The position numbers were made by a program, and so were the translations under genes. A DNA stretch of 64,000 nucleotides, from NCBI GenBank assembly GCA_029260755.1, contig JAJDCQ010000213.1, positions 86,029 through 150,028 of the forward strand. Direction: 5' to 3'. How positions within the stretch are numbered: the first letter of the stretch is position 1; every line of letters starts with the position of its first letter. This DNA is from Planctomycetota bacterium. Its GTDB lineage: Bacteria; Planctomycetota; J058; JAJDCQ01. Positions 17,620 through 25,848 of this stretch are shown piece by piece. The notes under the pieces were generated by a model, which ran no database searches, was not told where the DNA came from, and was given only the letters and a program-made list of their open reading frames with translations.

Positions 17620-18573
17620 TCACTCGGGTCCGAGCGAGACCTCGACGTTCGCCTCGCCGCTCGCGGCGACCTCGACCGGCAACTTCCGTCGTCCGAGCCG
17701 TTCGTGCCAGACGACGAGATCGTAGCGTCCCTTCGGGACGCCGGCGAGGGCGAAGCGACCGTCCTGGTCGGTCACCGTGACGTACGGGTGATCGCTCGCC
17801 ACGACCCACCCGCTCATGAACCGGTGGATTCCGCAGCCGAGCTCGACGACCTCCTCGTGGCGCTGGAGCTCGATCCGGTGCTCGCCGCCCGCGGGGATGA
17901 GCCCGTTCCACGACGAGGTCATCCCGGTGCTCTTCAGGTTGTGGAGGATGCCGTCCGCGTTGTGGAACCGCAGCGTCGTGCCGGTCGGCACGACGCGCAC
18001 GTGCGGCCGGAACGCGCAGCGCTGGAGCTCCACCGTGCGCGCGCGCCGGTCCTCGGCGGTCCAGGCTCGCCCGCCGGCGACGCGCTTGAGGAGAACGACC
18101 GCGTTTCGGAGCCCGCGCGTGGCCGGGTCGACGAGGAGGCTCTCGTCCACCACGTCGCCGTCGACGCAGCAGTGCTCGCGGTCGACGGTCACCGCGATGT
18201 GGCGGACGCCGGGCGGCGGCCCATCGTAGAGGACGGCGCCGAGGATCGCGCCCGGCGCCTCGGGGGCCGCAGGCCCCGTCGCGGTCCCCGCGGCCGGCGG
18301 CGGCTCGAGGGCGCCGGGCGCTCCGCGATCGGCGACGAAGGCCACCGCGATCGCCGCCGGGACTCCGAGCGCCACGAGCGCGCCGACGACGAACGGCCCG
18401 ATCCGGCTCCGGGTCGGCCGCGGGCGCGCGGCCGCGGCGGCGAGCGTCTGCGCCTCGAGGTCGGGGGGCGGCGTCACGCCTTCGAACCGCCCCAGGAGAT
18501 CGAGGACCGCCTCGTCGGCCGCGTCGAGCGGGGCGGTCCCGTCGTCGTTGGTAGGGGGGAGGTGCTCGCTCAT
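17620..18573 (-). CDS. Putative membrane anti-sigma-like protein with cupredoxin-like external domain
   Basis: The protein is 317 residues. A cytoplasmic N-terminus of about 58 residues (helical, with LDLLGRFEGVTPPPDLEAQT) and one membrane helix (about 59-82) precede an external domain. That domain is homologous to the downstream lipoprotein: GILHNLK and CGIHRFM (C-x2-H-x2-M) are kept, plus a HCC cluster. The start overlaps the stop of the ECF sigma gene by four bases (ATGA), which fixes the start and implies coupled translation. The position and topology fit an anti-sigma factor with an external copper or redox sensor. No zinc-finger anti-sigma motif is visible, so this role is inference. 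Confidence 0.75.
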   Translation of the reverse strand: MSEHLPPTNDDGTAPLDAADEAVLDLLGRFEGVTPPPDLEAQTLAAAAARPRPTRSRIGPFVVGALVALGVPAAIAVAFVADRGAPGALEPPPAAGTATGPAAPEAPGAILGAVLYDGPPPGVRHIAVTVDREHCCVDGDVVDESLLVDPATRGLRNAVVLLKRVAGGRAWTAEDRRARTVELQRCAFRPHVRVVPTGTTLRFHNADGILHNLKSTGMTSSWNGLIPAGGEHRIELQRHEEVVELGCGIHRFMSGWVVASDHPYVTVTDQDGRFALAGVPKGRYDLVVWHERLGRRKLPVEVAASGEANVEVSLGPE

Positions 18574-19187
18574 CGGTCTCGCTCGAGCAGCGGCCGGAGC
18601 CGCGCGAGGGCGTAACGGAAGCGACTGTGGACGGTGCCGATCGGAACGTCGGTCCGCTCGGCGATCTCGGGGAACGAGAGCCCCTCCCACATCCGGAGGA
18701 GGACGACCTCGCGCTGCTCGATCGGGAGCTCGAAGAGCGCGGCGTTGACCCGCTCGACGTCGACCTCGCTCTCGCCCGCGCGGGCGCGGACGACCTGGGG
18801 CGCGCGCCGCTCGAGGACCCGGCGGGCCTGACGGTCGGTCGCGACGCGACGGTGGGCGTCGATCGCGAGGTTGCGGGCGACCCGGTGGAGCCAGGGCTCG
18901 AGGGCGCGTCCGTCGTCGATGCTGTTGCCGGCGGCGCGTCCCCGCTCGCCGGTGCGGGCGAGGGCGCGCACGAACGTCTCCTGCACGACATCCTCCGCGG
19001 CCGCGGCGCTCGCCGTGATCGCGAGGGCCAGCCGATAGATCCGGGGTGCGGCCCGCCGGTAGAGCTGCGCCAGGGGGCCGGCGTTCGCCGCGCCGGGCGT
19101 CGAGTCATCCGGCGCGCAGCGAACGGAGCGCCCGGTGGGCGGTCGTGCGGCGCGCGGCGCGAACTCGGCTTCGGTCAGGTACACCAC
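18570..19187 (-). CDS. ECF-type RNA polymerase sigma factor
   Basis: The protein is 205 residues. Region 2 shows IYRLALAITASAAAAEDVVQ and the W-x-x-R-V-A-R-N-L-A-I-D motif. Region 4 shows LPIEQREVVLLRMWEGLSF and the helix-turn-helix EIAERTDVPIGTVHSRF. It should direct RNA polymerase to a small regulon. The start is GTG at 19187, with GGGGAGG about five bases upstream. It is the first gene of a three-gene operon with the membrane protein and lipoprotein that follow, and is probably controlled by the former. Confidence 0.9.
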   Translation of the reverse strand: MVYLTEAEFAPRAARPPTGRSVRCAPDDSTPGAANAGPLAQLYRRAAPRIYRLALAITASAAAAEDVVQETFVRALARTGERGRAAGNSIDDGRALEPWLHRVARNLAIDAHRRVATDRQARRVLERRAPQVVRARAGESEVDVERVNAALFELPIEQREVVLLRMWEGLSFPEIAERTDVPIGTVHSRFRYALARLRPLLERDR

Positions 19188-19345
19188 CTGCCCTCCCCGT
19201 TCATCACGTTCGACGCGCCGGTTCCCATCTGATCCGTCCGGAAATGCGCGCGCCCCCTCCGATGCCTATGCGTCGGCGCGCGCCCGGACGGTACCCGATT
19301 TCGGCGGGTTCAGCGGCGAGAGCGTGCGATCGCCGTCGCGATGAA

Positions 19346-19490
19346 CGATCCACAGACTTCACAGATTACACAGATTGCCGCGGGCGGGTCCGAGTCGTTG
19401 CCGATGCCGAAAACGGGCCTGCGCCCTTCGGCGAGGGATGACCTCCTTCGGCAGCTCGTAATCTGTGTAATCTGTGAAATCTGTGGATCG
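19346..19490. repeat. Intergenic inverted repeat of CACAGATT type
   Basis: 31-base arms at 19346-19376 and 19460-19490 are almost perfect reverse complements built on CACAGATTACACAGATT. The loop is about 83 bases. In the 424-base gap 19188-19611 I see only this element, a half-element after it, and no gene. Confidence 0.85.
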
Positions 19491-19517
19491 TCGGCCGTTC
19501 GGAGCGGGGACCCTCGT

Positions 19518-19604
19518 GTTCCTGGAACGGAGCGCGGGCGCCGGCAATGGAAATCCGTGTGGGCAGCTCGCAATCCAGTCAATCCGCGCCATCCGCGGTT
19601 CCCA
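19518..19604. repeat. Half copy of the GTTCCTGGAACGG / CGCGGATT intergenic element
   Basis: The sequence GTTCCTGGAACGG, then GGCAATGG, then CAGCTCGCAATCC and ATCCGCGGTTCCCA matches, in order, the left halves of the elements near 25.7, 45.7 and 50.8 kb. The right half is missing: the hydrolase gene ends at 19612. Confidence 0.65.
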
Positions 19605-19611
19605 CCGGGCC

Positions 19612-20763
19612 TCAGCGCGGGACGGGGATCGGCGCACCGGGCAGCGGCACGCAGAGGTTACACCAGCTCGGCGCGGGAAACGGGTGGTAGCGCGCATCGC
19701 CGAGGATCAGGCATCCGTCGGGCGTCCGTCCGACGAACGGGTGGCGTGCGAAGAGACGCCAGGCGCGATGCTCGTCGGTCTCGCGGACGTTCGCGAGGGC
19801 CGGATCGTCGAGCCGTCGATCGAGGACGCGGACCGACCCCGTCGTCCCCCTCGCCAGGTCGACGAGCGACCAGCGAATCCGGGTCGGGCTCTCGACCAGG
19901 ACATCGAAGCGCCACGGGGTGGCCGGCTGCGGGTGGACGCTCACCGCCGACACCGCCTCGTCGGGCGCGAGCGCGGGCCGGACGGCTCCAAGCCCATGCT
20001 CGGCGGCGACCCGGCTCGCCGTCGCGAGGCCGGCGACGTGGAGGACGGCGATCGCCAGGGCGACGCCCGCGGCGGCCCGCGGACGCGCGGTGCCGACGCC
20101 GGCGGCCCGGAGCGCGGCGACGAGGCCGACCGCCGCGATCCAGGTAAGCCCGACCCCGAGCGGAGCGCGCCCGCTCCCGAGGATCGGCACCGCCGCGACC
20201 GCGGCGATGGCCGCCCACCTCACGCCGTGCCGCATCCCGCGCGGCCCGGTCAGGCAGACGGCCGAGCCGAGGACGAGCCAGATCCAGGGGTCGACGATGA
20301 AGACGGCGTCGCCGAAGTAGCGGAGATCGGAGACCGGGAGCCACGGCCGCACCCCGTAGGTGTTCAGAAGGTCGAGGAGCGGATGGCTCGCGAGCCCGAT
20401 CGTCGCCGCGGTCAGGAGCGGGAGGAAGCGGACCGGCCGGCGTGGCGGGCTGACGGCGCCCTCGTCGCTCTCGCCGTCGCCACCGCGGGGCGAGGCCGCC
20501 TCGTCTCGCCGCCGCTGCAGCCATCGGCCGAGCGACCACATCGCGGCGGCGAGGAGCGGGATCTGGACGAGGATCCCGATCGCCGCGTGGGTGATCCCGC
20601 GGTGATGCTCGAGGTACGCCGTCTGTCCGAACGGGCTGACGATGATGTCGGCGTCGGGCAGGTTCGCGGCGATGACGAGGGTCGGCATCGCGAGCGCCCC
20701 GAGCCGTTCGACGCCGGCGCGCCCGATCGTCAGGCCGAGGAGGGTGTGGGTGACGTTGTCCAA
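19612..20763 (-). CDS. YdjM-type membrane-bound metal-dependent hydrolase
   Basis: The protein is 383 residues. The N-terminal DNVTHTLLGLTIGRAG, then NLPDAD and HHRGITHA, are the histidine and aspartate motifs of the YdjM/DUF457 family of inner-membrane hydrolases. ASHPLLDLLNTYG is the third family motif. Several hydrophobic helices follow. The C-terminal third is soluble and includes a CNLC pair near the end. The start is TTG at 20763. It lies eight bases after the acyl-CoA dehydrogenase stop, so the two are probably co-transcribed. The substrate is unknown. Confidence 0.85.
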   Translation of the reverse strand: MDNVTHTLLGLTIGRAGVERLGALAMPTLVIAANLPDADIIVSPFGQTAYLEHHRGITHAAIGILVQIPLLAAAMWSLGRWLQRRRDEAASPRGGDGESDEGAVSPPRRPVRFLPLLTAATIGLASHPLLDLLNTYGVRPWLPVSDLRYFGDAVFIVDPWIWLVLGSAVCLTGPRGMRHGVRWAAIAAVAAVPILGSGRAPLGVGLTWIAAVGLVAALRAAGVGTARPRAAAGVALAIAVLHVAGLATASRVAAEHGLGAVRPALAPDEAVSAVSVHPQPATPWRFDVLVESPTRIRWSLVDLARGTTGSVRVLDRRLDDPALANVRETDEHRAWRLFARHPFVGRTPDGCLILGDARYHPFPAPSWCNLCVPLPGAPIPVPR

Positions 20764-20771
20764 GCCCGGGC

Positions 20772-22490
20772 CTACGAGGCGGCGACGGCGAGCGTCGTTC
20801 CTCGCACGACCGCCTCGATCTCGGCGCCGTCGAGGACGTCGAGCGCCGGAATGCCCGAGGGCGGGAGCGGCTGGATGTGGCGCGCGACGTGGCGCCGAGC
20901 GATCAGCGCGGCGCGGCGGTCGCCGCCCTCGAGGTCGCGGGCCGCGTCCTCGAGGAGCAGGAGCGCCTGGGCCGCGCGGCCGGCCCGGATCGCGAGGTCG
21001 CGGGCGACGCGCTCGTCGACGCCGAAGGTGCCGCCGGCATCCCCGCCGGCGGCGATCGCCGCGTCGGCCGCCTCACGGACGGCCCGGATCGACGCGAGGG
21101 TCGTCGCGGCCGCGTCGGTCAGCTCATCGGGAGGGCAGGCGAGCGCGCGCTCGGCCCGGGCGAGGAGCGCGTCGTGGGCGCGGCTCTTCCCGAACGCGCG
21201 GGCGAGGAGGTCGATGCCGAGGATGTTGGTGGTGCCCTCCCAGATCGGGAGGACCTGCGCGTCGCGGAGGAGGCGGGCCGTCACGAACTCCTCGACGTAG
21301 CCGTTGCCGCCGAGGCACTCGATCGCCTCACTCGTGGCGGCGACCGCCTGCTTGGCGGTGAGGAGCTTGGCGACGGGCGTCAGCGCGCGCAGGAGCGTCG
21401 CCTCCTCGTCGCTCGCGGTCCCCGCGTCGACCGCGTCGATGAGGCGGGCCGCCTCGAACGTGAGCGCCGCGGAGCTCTCCGCCTCGACGGCGAGGTCGGC
21501 GAGCACCTCGCGATGGAGCGGGTGATCGCGAAGGAGCCGTCCGAACGCCCGCCGCTCGTCGGCCCACGCGACGGCCTCGACGAGGCCGCGCCGGATGCAG
21601 GCGCAGCTCGCCACCGCGTTGTAGAGGCGGCTCAGGTTGATCATCTCCGCCATCGCCTTGAACCCGGCCGGCGGCGCGGCGAGCAGGGTCGCCTCGGCGT
21701 CCTCGAGATGGCTCTCCGCCGTCGGCATCGACCGCGTGCCGAGCTTGTCCTTGAGCCGCCGGAAGCGGATGCCGTTCCGGCTCCCGTCCTCGCGGTGGAG
21801 CCGCACGATGAAGAGCGACAGGCCGGCCGTCCCCGGTGGGGCGCCCTCGGGGCGCGCGAGGACGAGCATCACCTCGGCGCCCGCGTTCGAGGTGAACCAC
21901 TTGTCGCCGGTGAGCAGCCACCGGTCGCCGTCGCGGCGGGCGACCGTCTCGTTGGCGCCGACGTCGCTCCCGCCCTGCTTCTCGGTGAGCCACATGGCGC
22001 CTTCCCAGCGCTCCCCGGCGTCGCGGCTGGCGAGGCGCGGGACGAAGCGCTCGGCGACCGGCGCCGGCGCGAACCGCTCGATCACCCGGGCCGCCCCGTT
22101 CGTCATGCAGATCGGGCAGAAGAGCCCGTTCTCCGCCTGACCGAAGAGGTAGCCCAGCGCGAGGACGAGGCTCTGCGGGGCCCGGCCGCCGCCGGGGCGG
22201 GCGTCGTCCTCGTAGGCGAGCCCGACGATGCCGTTGCCGTAGGAGAGGTCGCGGAGGCGCTCGTAGCTCGGGTGGAAGCGGACCTCGTCGATCCGCTCGC
22301 CCTGGCGGTCGTAGCGCTCGATCCAGGGCGTGAAGCGGTTCGCGTCGAAGGCGAGGGCGTCCGCCTCGCCGCCGGCGACCTCGCCCATCGCGGAGAGGTG
22401 CGCCTCGCCCCAGGCGATGTCGTCGCCGAGCACCCTCGCGATCCGGCGTCGGAACGAGGGGTCGGCGAGGTAGAGGTTGGTCGTCTCCAT
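20772..22490 (-). CDS. AidB-like acyl-CoA dehydrogenase
   Basis: The protein is 572 residues, close to AidB length. Features shared with AidB are the N-terminal NLYLADPSFRRR, VRFHPSYERL, CPICMTNGAAR, AMWLTEKQGGSDVGANET and the flavin/active-site segment LPIWEGTTNILGIDLLAR, whose Glu is the expected catalytic base. It is a flavin enzyme that either oxidises branched acyl-CoA or, like AidB, acts in alkylation stress; the sequence does not decide. Start ATG 22490 is just before the family's conserved N-terminus. It is followed closely by the YdjM-type gene. Confidence 0.88.
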   Translation of the reverse strand: METTNLYLADPSFRRRIARVLGDDIAWGEAHLSAMGEVAGGEADALAFDANRFTPWIERYDRQGERIDEVRFHPSYERLRDLSYGNGIVGLAYEDDARPGGGRAPQSLVLALGYLFGQAENGLFCPICMTNGAARVIERFAPAPVAERFVPRLASRDAGERWEGAMWLTEKQGGSDVGANETVARRDGDRWLLTGDKWFTSNAGAEVMLVLARPEGAPPGTAGLSLFIVRLHREDGSRNGIRFRRLKDKLGTRSMPTAESHLEDAEATLLAAPPAGFKAMAEMINLSRLYNAVASCACIRRGLVEAVAWADERRAFGRLLRDHPLHREVLADLAVEAESSAALTFEAARLIDAVDAGTASDEEATLLRALTPVAKLLTAKQAVAATSEAIECLGGNGYVEEFVTARLLRDAQVLPIWEGTTNILGIDLLARAFGKSRAHDALLARAERALACPPDELTDAAATTLASIRAVREAADAAIAAGGDAGGTFGVDERVARDLAIRAGRAAQALLLLEDAARDLEGGDRRAALIARRHVARHIQPLPPSGIPALDVLDGAEIEAVVRGTTLAVAAS

Positions 22491-22516
22491 CGGCGGTGCC
22501 CCGTTCGTCGGTCGTC

Positions 22517-23926
22517 TCAGCCGCGGACGCTGAGGATGAACTTGCGCCAGTCCTGGGTGAACTTCGCCAGGTCGATCTTCCCGAACGACTTGTCGAACGC
22601 CGCGCGCGACCCGGAGCCCTTCTTCAACTCCTTGAAGTAGTCCTTCAGGGTCCCGAACCAGATGAACTTGCCCTTGTCGTCGCGACGCTCGCAGCAGAAG
22701 TAGATCAGCGACCAGGCCATCGCGTAGTGGAGGCCTGCGTCGCCGCCGTACATCTCCGCCTTGGTCATCAGCATGAGCTCGTCGACGCGCGGGTGGTTGC
22801 CGTTGCGGAGCGCCCGCTTGATCGTCTCGAGCCGCCACGGGTTCGGCGCCGTCTTGTAGGACTCCTTGCCCTTGTCGTTGACGTAGACGCTCGGGCCGAA
22901 GAAGTCGCCGAGCCCCTCGTTGAACCACTGAGGCGCCTCGTCGAGGAAGGTGTGGAGGAACTGATGGAAGCCCTCGTGGTGGAGGACGATCATCGTGTCC
23001 TTCTGGTCGCGGTAGCGGAACAGCTCGAGGCTTCGGAACTGCGGGCTGTAGTGGCCGCCTGCGCCGTCGGGGCCGCCGTTCTGGTGGTACTCCTGCTTGT
23101 TCGCGTAGACGATGATCGGGAACTTGCGGCCCTTGCCGCCGTCCTCGCCGAAGACCTGCTTGTAGAGCCGGTGGATCAGCTCGGCGCGGTGGGCGAGGAA
23201 GTCGGCGAACTCCTGGCTGACGTTCGTGTTGATCGAGTAGTGCTCGCTCTCGGCCTCGAACCGCTGCGGCCAGTCGGGTCCCTTGAACGCGCGCTTGATC
23301 CGGTCGCGGAGGGTGGCGAGCTCGCGGTCGCCGCGCGCGATCTTGCCGGCGCGGTCGATGTCGGCGATCGCCTCATCCACGTCGCCGACGGCGACGTGGA
23401 GAAGCATCGCGCGACGCTTGTAGGGCTCGGCCCAGGTCGGGGCGAGGTCGATCGTCTTCTCGTACCACCGCTTCGCGTCCTTCCACTTGTGGAGGTGGCA
23501 GTAGTTGTCGGCGATCTCGAGCACCGTCTCGAACGCCTTCGGAGAGAGCTCGATCGCCTGCTTGAGGACGCGCCGGGCGTCCTCGTAGTCGCCGGTGAAC
23601 TGGTAGGCGATGCCGAGGTAGTGGAGGGGTAGGAGCGCCTTCCGCGCCGAGCGGCGGGCGTCGTCGAGCATCGAGATCGCCCGGTCGAGGTTGGCCCGGG
23701 TCGGCCGCGACTCGGCGAGCTTCCACGCCCGCTCCGCCTCGAGGCACGTCTTGCGCGCCTTGGGCGTGAGGTCGCTCGGCCAGACGAGGTAGCCGCTCTC
23801 GGGGTCCTTCGGCGCCGCCGGCGCGAGGCTCGGAGCGGCCGTCGCGACCGCGAGGACGGCGACGAAGGCGAGCGCCGTGACGAGGGCGCGACGCATCGGC
23901 GAGAGGGCGCGGATTCGACGGGACAT
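22517..23926 (-). CDS. Secreted TPR protein with HEGFH metallopeptidase-like domain (DUF1570-like)
   Basis: The protein is 469 residues. A signal peptide (about 1-38) is followed by TPR-like repeats (LLPLHYLGIAYQFTGDYEDA and ETVLEIADNYCHLHKW). A C-terminal domain carries the zinc motif HEGFH at 317-321 and the downstream WFNEGLGDFFG, whose Glu is the likely third ligand, as in gluzincins. It is predicted to be an exported zinc peptidase. I chose start 23926 because GGAG lies about eight bases upstream. It lies 26 bases upstream of the acyl-CoA dehydrogenase on the same strand, so they may share a transcript. Confidence 0.85.
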   Translation of the reverse strand: MSRRIRALSPMRRALVTALAFVAVLAVATAAPSLAPAAPKDPESGYLVWPSDLTPKARKTCLEAERAWKLAESRPTRANLDRAISMLDDARRSARKALLPLHYLGIAYQFTGDYEDARRVLKQAIELSPKAFETVLEIADNYCHLHKWKDAKRWYEKTIDLAPTWAEPYKRRAMLLHVAVGDVDEAIADIDRAGKIARGDRELATLRDRIKRAFKGPDWPQRFEAESEHYSINTNVSQEFADFLAHRAELIHRLYKQVFGEDGGKGRKFPIIVYANKQEYHQNGGPDGAGGHYSPQFRSLELFRYRDQKDTMIVLHHEGFHQFLHTFLDEAPQWFNEGLGDFFGPSVYVNDKGKESYKTAPNPWRLETIKRALRNGNHPRVDELMLMTKAEMYGGDAGLHYAMAWSLIYFCCERRDDKGKFIWFGTLKDYFKELKKGSGSRAAFDKSFGKIDLAKFTQDWRKFILSVRG

Positions 23927-24097
23927 GAGCGCGTCTCCGACTCGTGGGCCGGCGCGCCCCCGGGGTCGGCGGAGGGGCGGTCCCGGCGGTGGAAGCCGCA
24001 TCCTAGCGGGTCGGAGGGCCGCGTCAACGTCCGGTCGGCCTCAGGGGCGACGCTTCGCCCCGGCGACCGCTGGACTCGACGTCGACCGGCGGCCGAC

Positions 24098-25543
24098 TCA
24101 CCCCGCCTCGTCGGCGCACTCCTCGCCGGGCCGGTAGCCCGGCGCGGTGCCGGCGATGATCCTCGCGGCGCCCTGGAGGCTCTCGTCGAGCGAGGGGTGA
24201 GCGTGGGTCGCGGTGCAGACGTGGGTGTAGGGCAGTCCGTGCTGGATCAGGACGGACACCTCGCCAACGACCGTGTCGACACCCTCGCCGACGGCCCGCA
24301 CGCCGAGGATGCGGTCGTCCCCCTCGGGGGCGACGATCAGCTTCACGAAGCCGTCGCGGCACTTCATCGCGTGGCTGCGGTGGTTGCGGACGTTCGCCCA
24401 CTTGCCGACGCGGACGTCGCCGAAGCGCTTCCGCGCCTCGGTCTCGTTCATCCCCGCTCCCGCGACCATCGGGAGGGTGAAGATGATGAACGGGACGTAG
24501 CTCGTCTCGAGCGGTTCCTCGTCCGCGAACATGCGACGGACGGCGCACCGGCCCTCCGCCTCGCCGACGTGGACGAGCGAGAGGTCGTGCTCGTTGTCGC
24601 GCTGGCCGACGTCGCCGACGGCGTAGACGTGGGGGAGGCTCGTCGCGGTCGCGTCGTCGGTCGGGATGTAGCCGCGTCCGTTGAGCTCGACGCCGGCCTC
24701 GGCGAGCCCGAGCCCCTCGGAGTTCGGGAGCCGGCCGATCGCGAGGAGGGCCGCCTCGGTGACGACCGGGTCGCCGTCGCCGAGGTCGGTCTGCACGACG
24801 CCGTCGATCACCTTCATCGACTGGCAGCGCGCGCTCGGGCGAAGGTCCATGCCGAGCTTTCCGAACGCGCGATCGAGGGCGGCGCTCACGTCCTCGTCCT
24901 CGTGGCTGAAGATCCGCTCCTTGGTGTCGACGAGGGTCACCTTGGTGCCGAGCGCGGCGAAGATCGAGGCGAACTCGCAGCCGATCACGCCCGCCCCGAG
25001 GACGAGGAGAGAGCTGAGGGGGCGGTCGATGTCGACGGCGTGATCGCTGCTGAGGATCCGCGCCCCGTCCGGCTCCATGCCCGGGAGGGCGCGCGGCCGG
25101 GTGCCGGTGGCGATGATGATCCGCTCACCCCGGAGGAGCCGGTCATCGCCGACCGCGATGGTGTGGGCGTCGGGCTGGAGCCGGCCGCGGCCCTCGACGA
25201 GGGTGACGCCGAGGTCGGCGAGCTGCTCCCGGCGCACCTGCCGGAGCTCCCGCGCCCCGGCCTCGTTGGCGGCGCGCAGCGCCGCGTGGTCGATCGAGTA
25301 GCCGCCGACCGCGAGGCGGAAGCGATGCCGGATGGCGTGGTGACTGCGGGCGATCTCGTAGAGGCTCTTGCTCTTGAACGCCCCCTCGAGCCCGTAGCCG
25401 AGGAGCTTCCCCTCGCTCACGATCGCGACCTTCTTGCCCCGGAGGGCGGCGGCCTCGGCCGCGGCGACCCCCGAGGGGCCGGCTCCCAGGATCACGAGGT
25501 CGAAGGACTCGGTCTTGGTCTTGTTCTTGGTCTTGGTCGTCAC
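24098..25543 (-). CDS. Dihydrolipoamide dehydrogenase-like flavoprotein lacking the redox disulfide
   Basis: The protein is 481 residues. The FAD motif GAGPSG lies at 20-25, the second nucleotide motif is LVLGAGVIGCEFAS, and GYIPTDDATATSLPHVYAVGD is the third flavin contact. The C-terminal HAHPSLDE matches the His-Glu pair of lipoamide dehydrogenases. Where the family has C-x4-C after the first helix, this protein reads KLLGYGLEGAFKSKSL, with no cysteine. It therefore cannot do disulfide exchange in the usual way; a transhydrogenase-like (SthA) or quinone reductase role is possible. GGAGG precedes the ATG. It is separated from the selenoprotein gene by a repeat element. Confidence 0.87.
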   Translation of the reverse strand: MTTKTKNKTKTESFDLVILGAGPSGVAAAEAAALRGKKVAIVSEGKLLGYGLEGAFKSKSLYEIARSHHAIRHRFRLAVGGYSIDHAALRAANEAGARELRQVRREQLADLGVTLVEGRGRLQPDAHTIAVGDDRLLRGERIIIATGTRPRALPGMEPDGARILSSDHAVDIDRPLSSLLVLGAGVIGCEFASIFAALGTKVTLVDTKERIFSHEDEDVSAALDRAFGKLGMDLRPSARCQSMKVIDGVVQTDLGDGDPVVTEAALLAIGRLPNSEGLGLAEAGVELNGRGYIPTDDATATSLPHVYAVGDVGQRDNEHDLSLVHVGEAEGRCAVRRMFADEEPLETSYVPFIIFTLPMVAGAGMNETEARKRFGDVRVGKWANVRNHRSHAMKCRDGFVKLIVAPEGDDRILGVRAVGEGVDTVVGEVSVLIQHGLPYTHVCTATHAHPSLDESLQGAARIIAGTAPGYRPGEECADEAG

Positions 25544-25629
25544 GCGTGTCGCCTCCAGCCTGGGATGCTAGCGACATCGCGGGAGGCGGCAAGCGGCCGA
25601 GTGCTCTCGCGAACGGGTGAGCCGGCGTC

Positions 25630-25768
25630 GTTCCTGGGACGGATCTCGCGCGACGGTCATGGACCCCGGCGTCGGCAACTCGCAATCCGCGTCATCCGCG
25701 CAATCCGCGGTTCCACTCGTCTTCGCGCCGAGAGAACGAAACCGCGGATTGCGCGGATTGCGCGGACT
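25630..25768. repeat. Intergenic inverted repeat of CGCGGATT type
   Basis: The left arm (25681-25712) reads CGCAATCCGCG... to GCGGTTCC. The right arm (25735-25767) reads GAACGAAACCGCGGATTG, then GCGGATTGCGCGGA. A conserved upstream lead-in contains GTTCCTGGGACGG and GGCAACTCG. The 305-base gap 25544-25848 holds this element and no gene that I can see. Confidence 0.85.
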
Positions 25769-25848
25769 GTTTCCGGTCGGCGCCCAGTCGACGAGGGCTC
25801 CGCGTGAGCTTCGACGAGAGTCCATTGCCGACGCCCGCGCGTCGTGGG

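Noticed and set aside
19198..19226. Autoregulated ECF promoter (GGGAAC) upstream of the sigma gene
   Set aside because: The -10 region would fall on the ribosome site of the GTG start, leaving no room for a transcript leader.
19310..19697. Small open frames with QTSQITQI or ICVICEICGS-like peptides
   Set aside because: They are translations of the CACAGATT iterated inverted repeat, a common source of false proteins.
20772..22928. Longer acyl-CoA dehydrogenase starting near 22928
   Set aside because: The extra 146 residues are antisense-like arginine-rich sequence overlapping the upstream peptidase gene. The family N-terminus begins at 22490.
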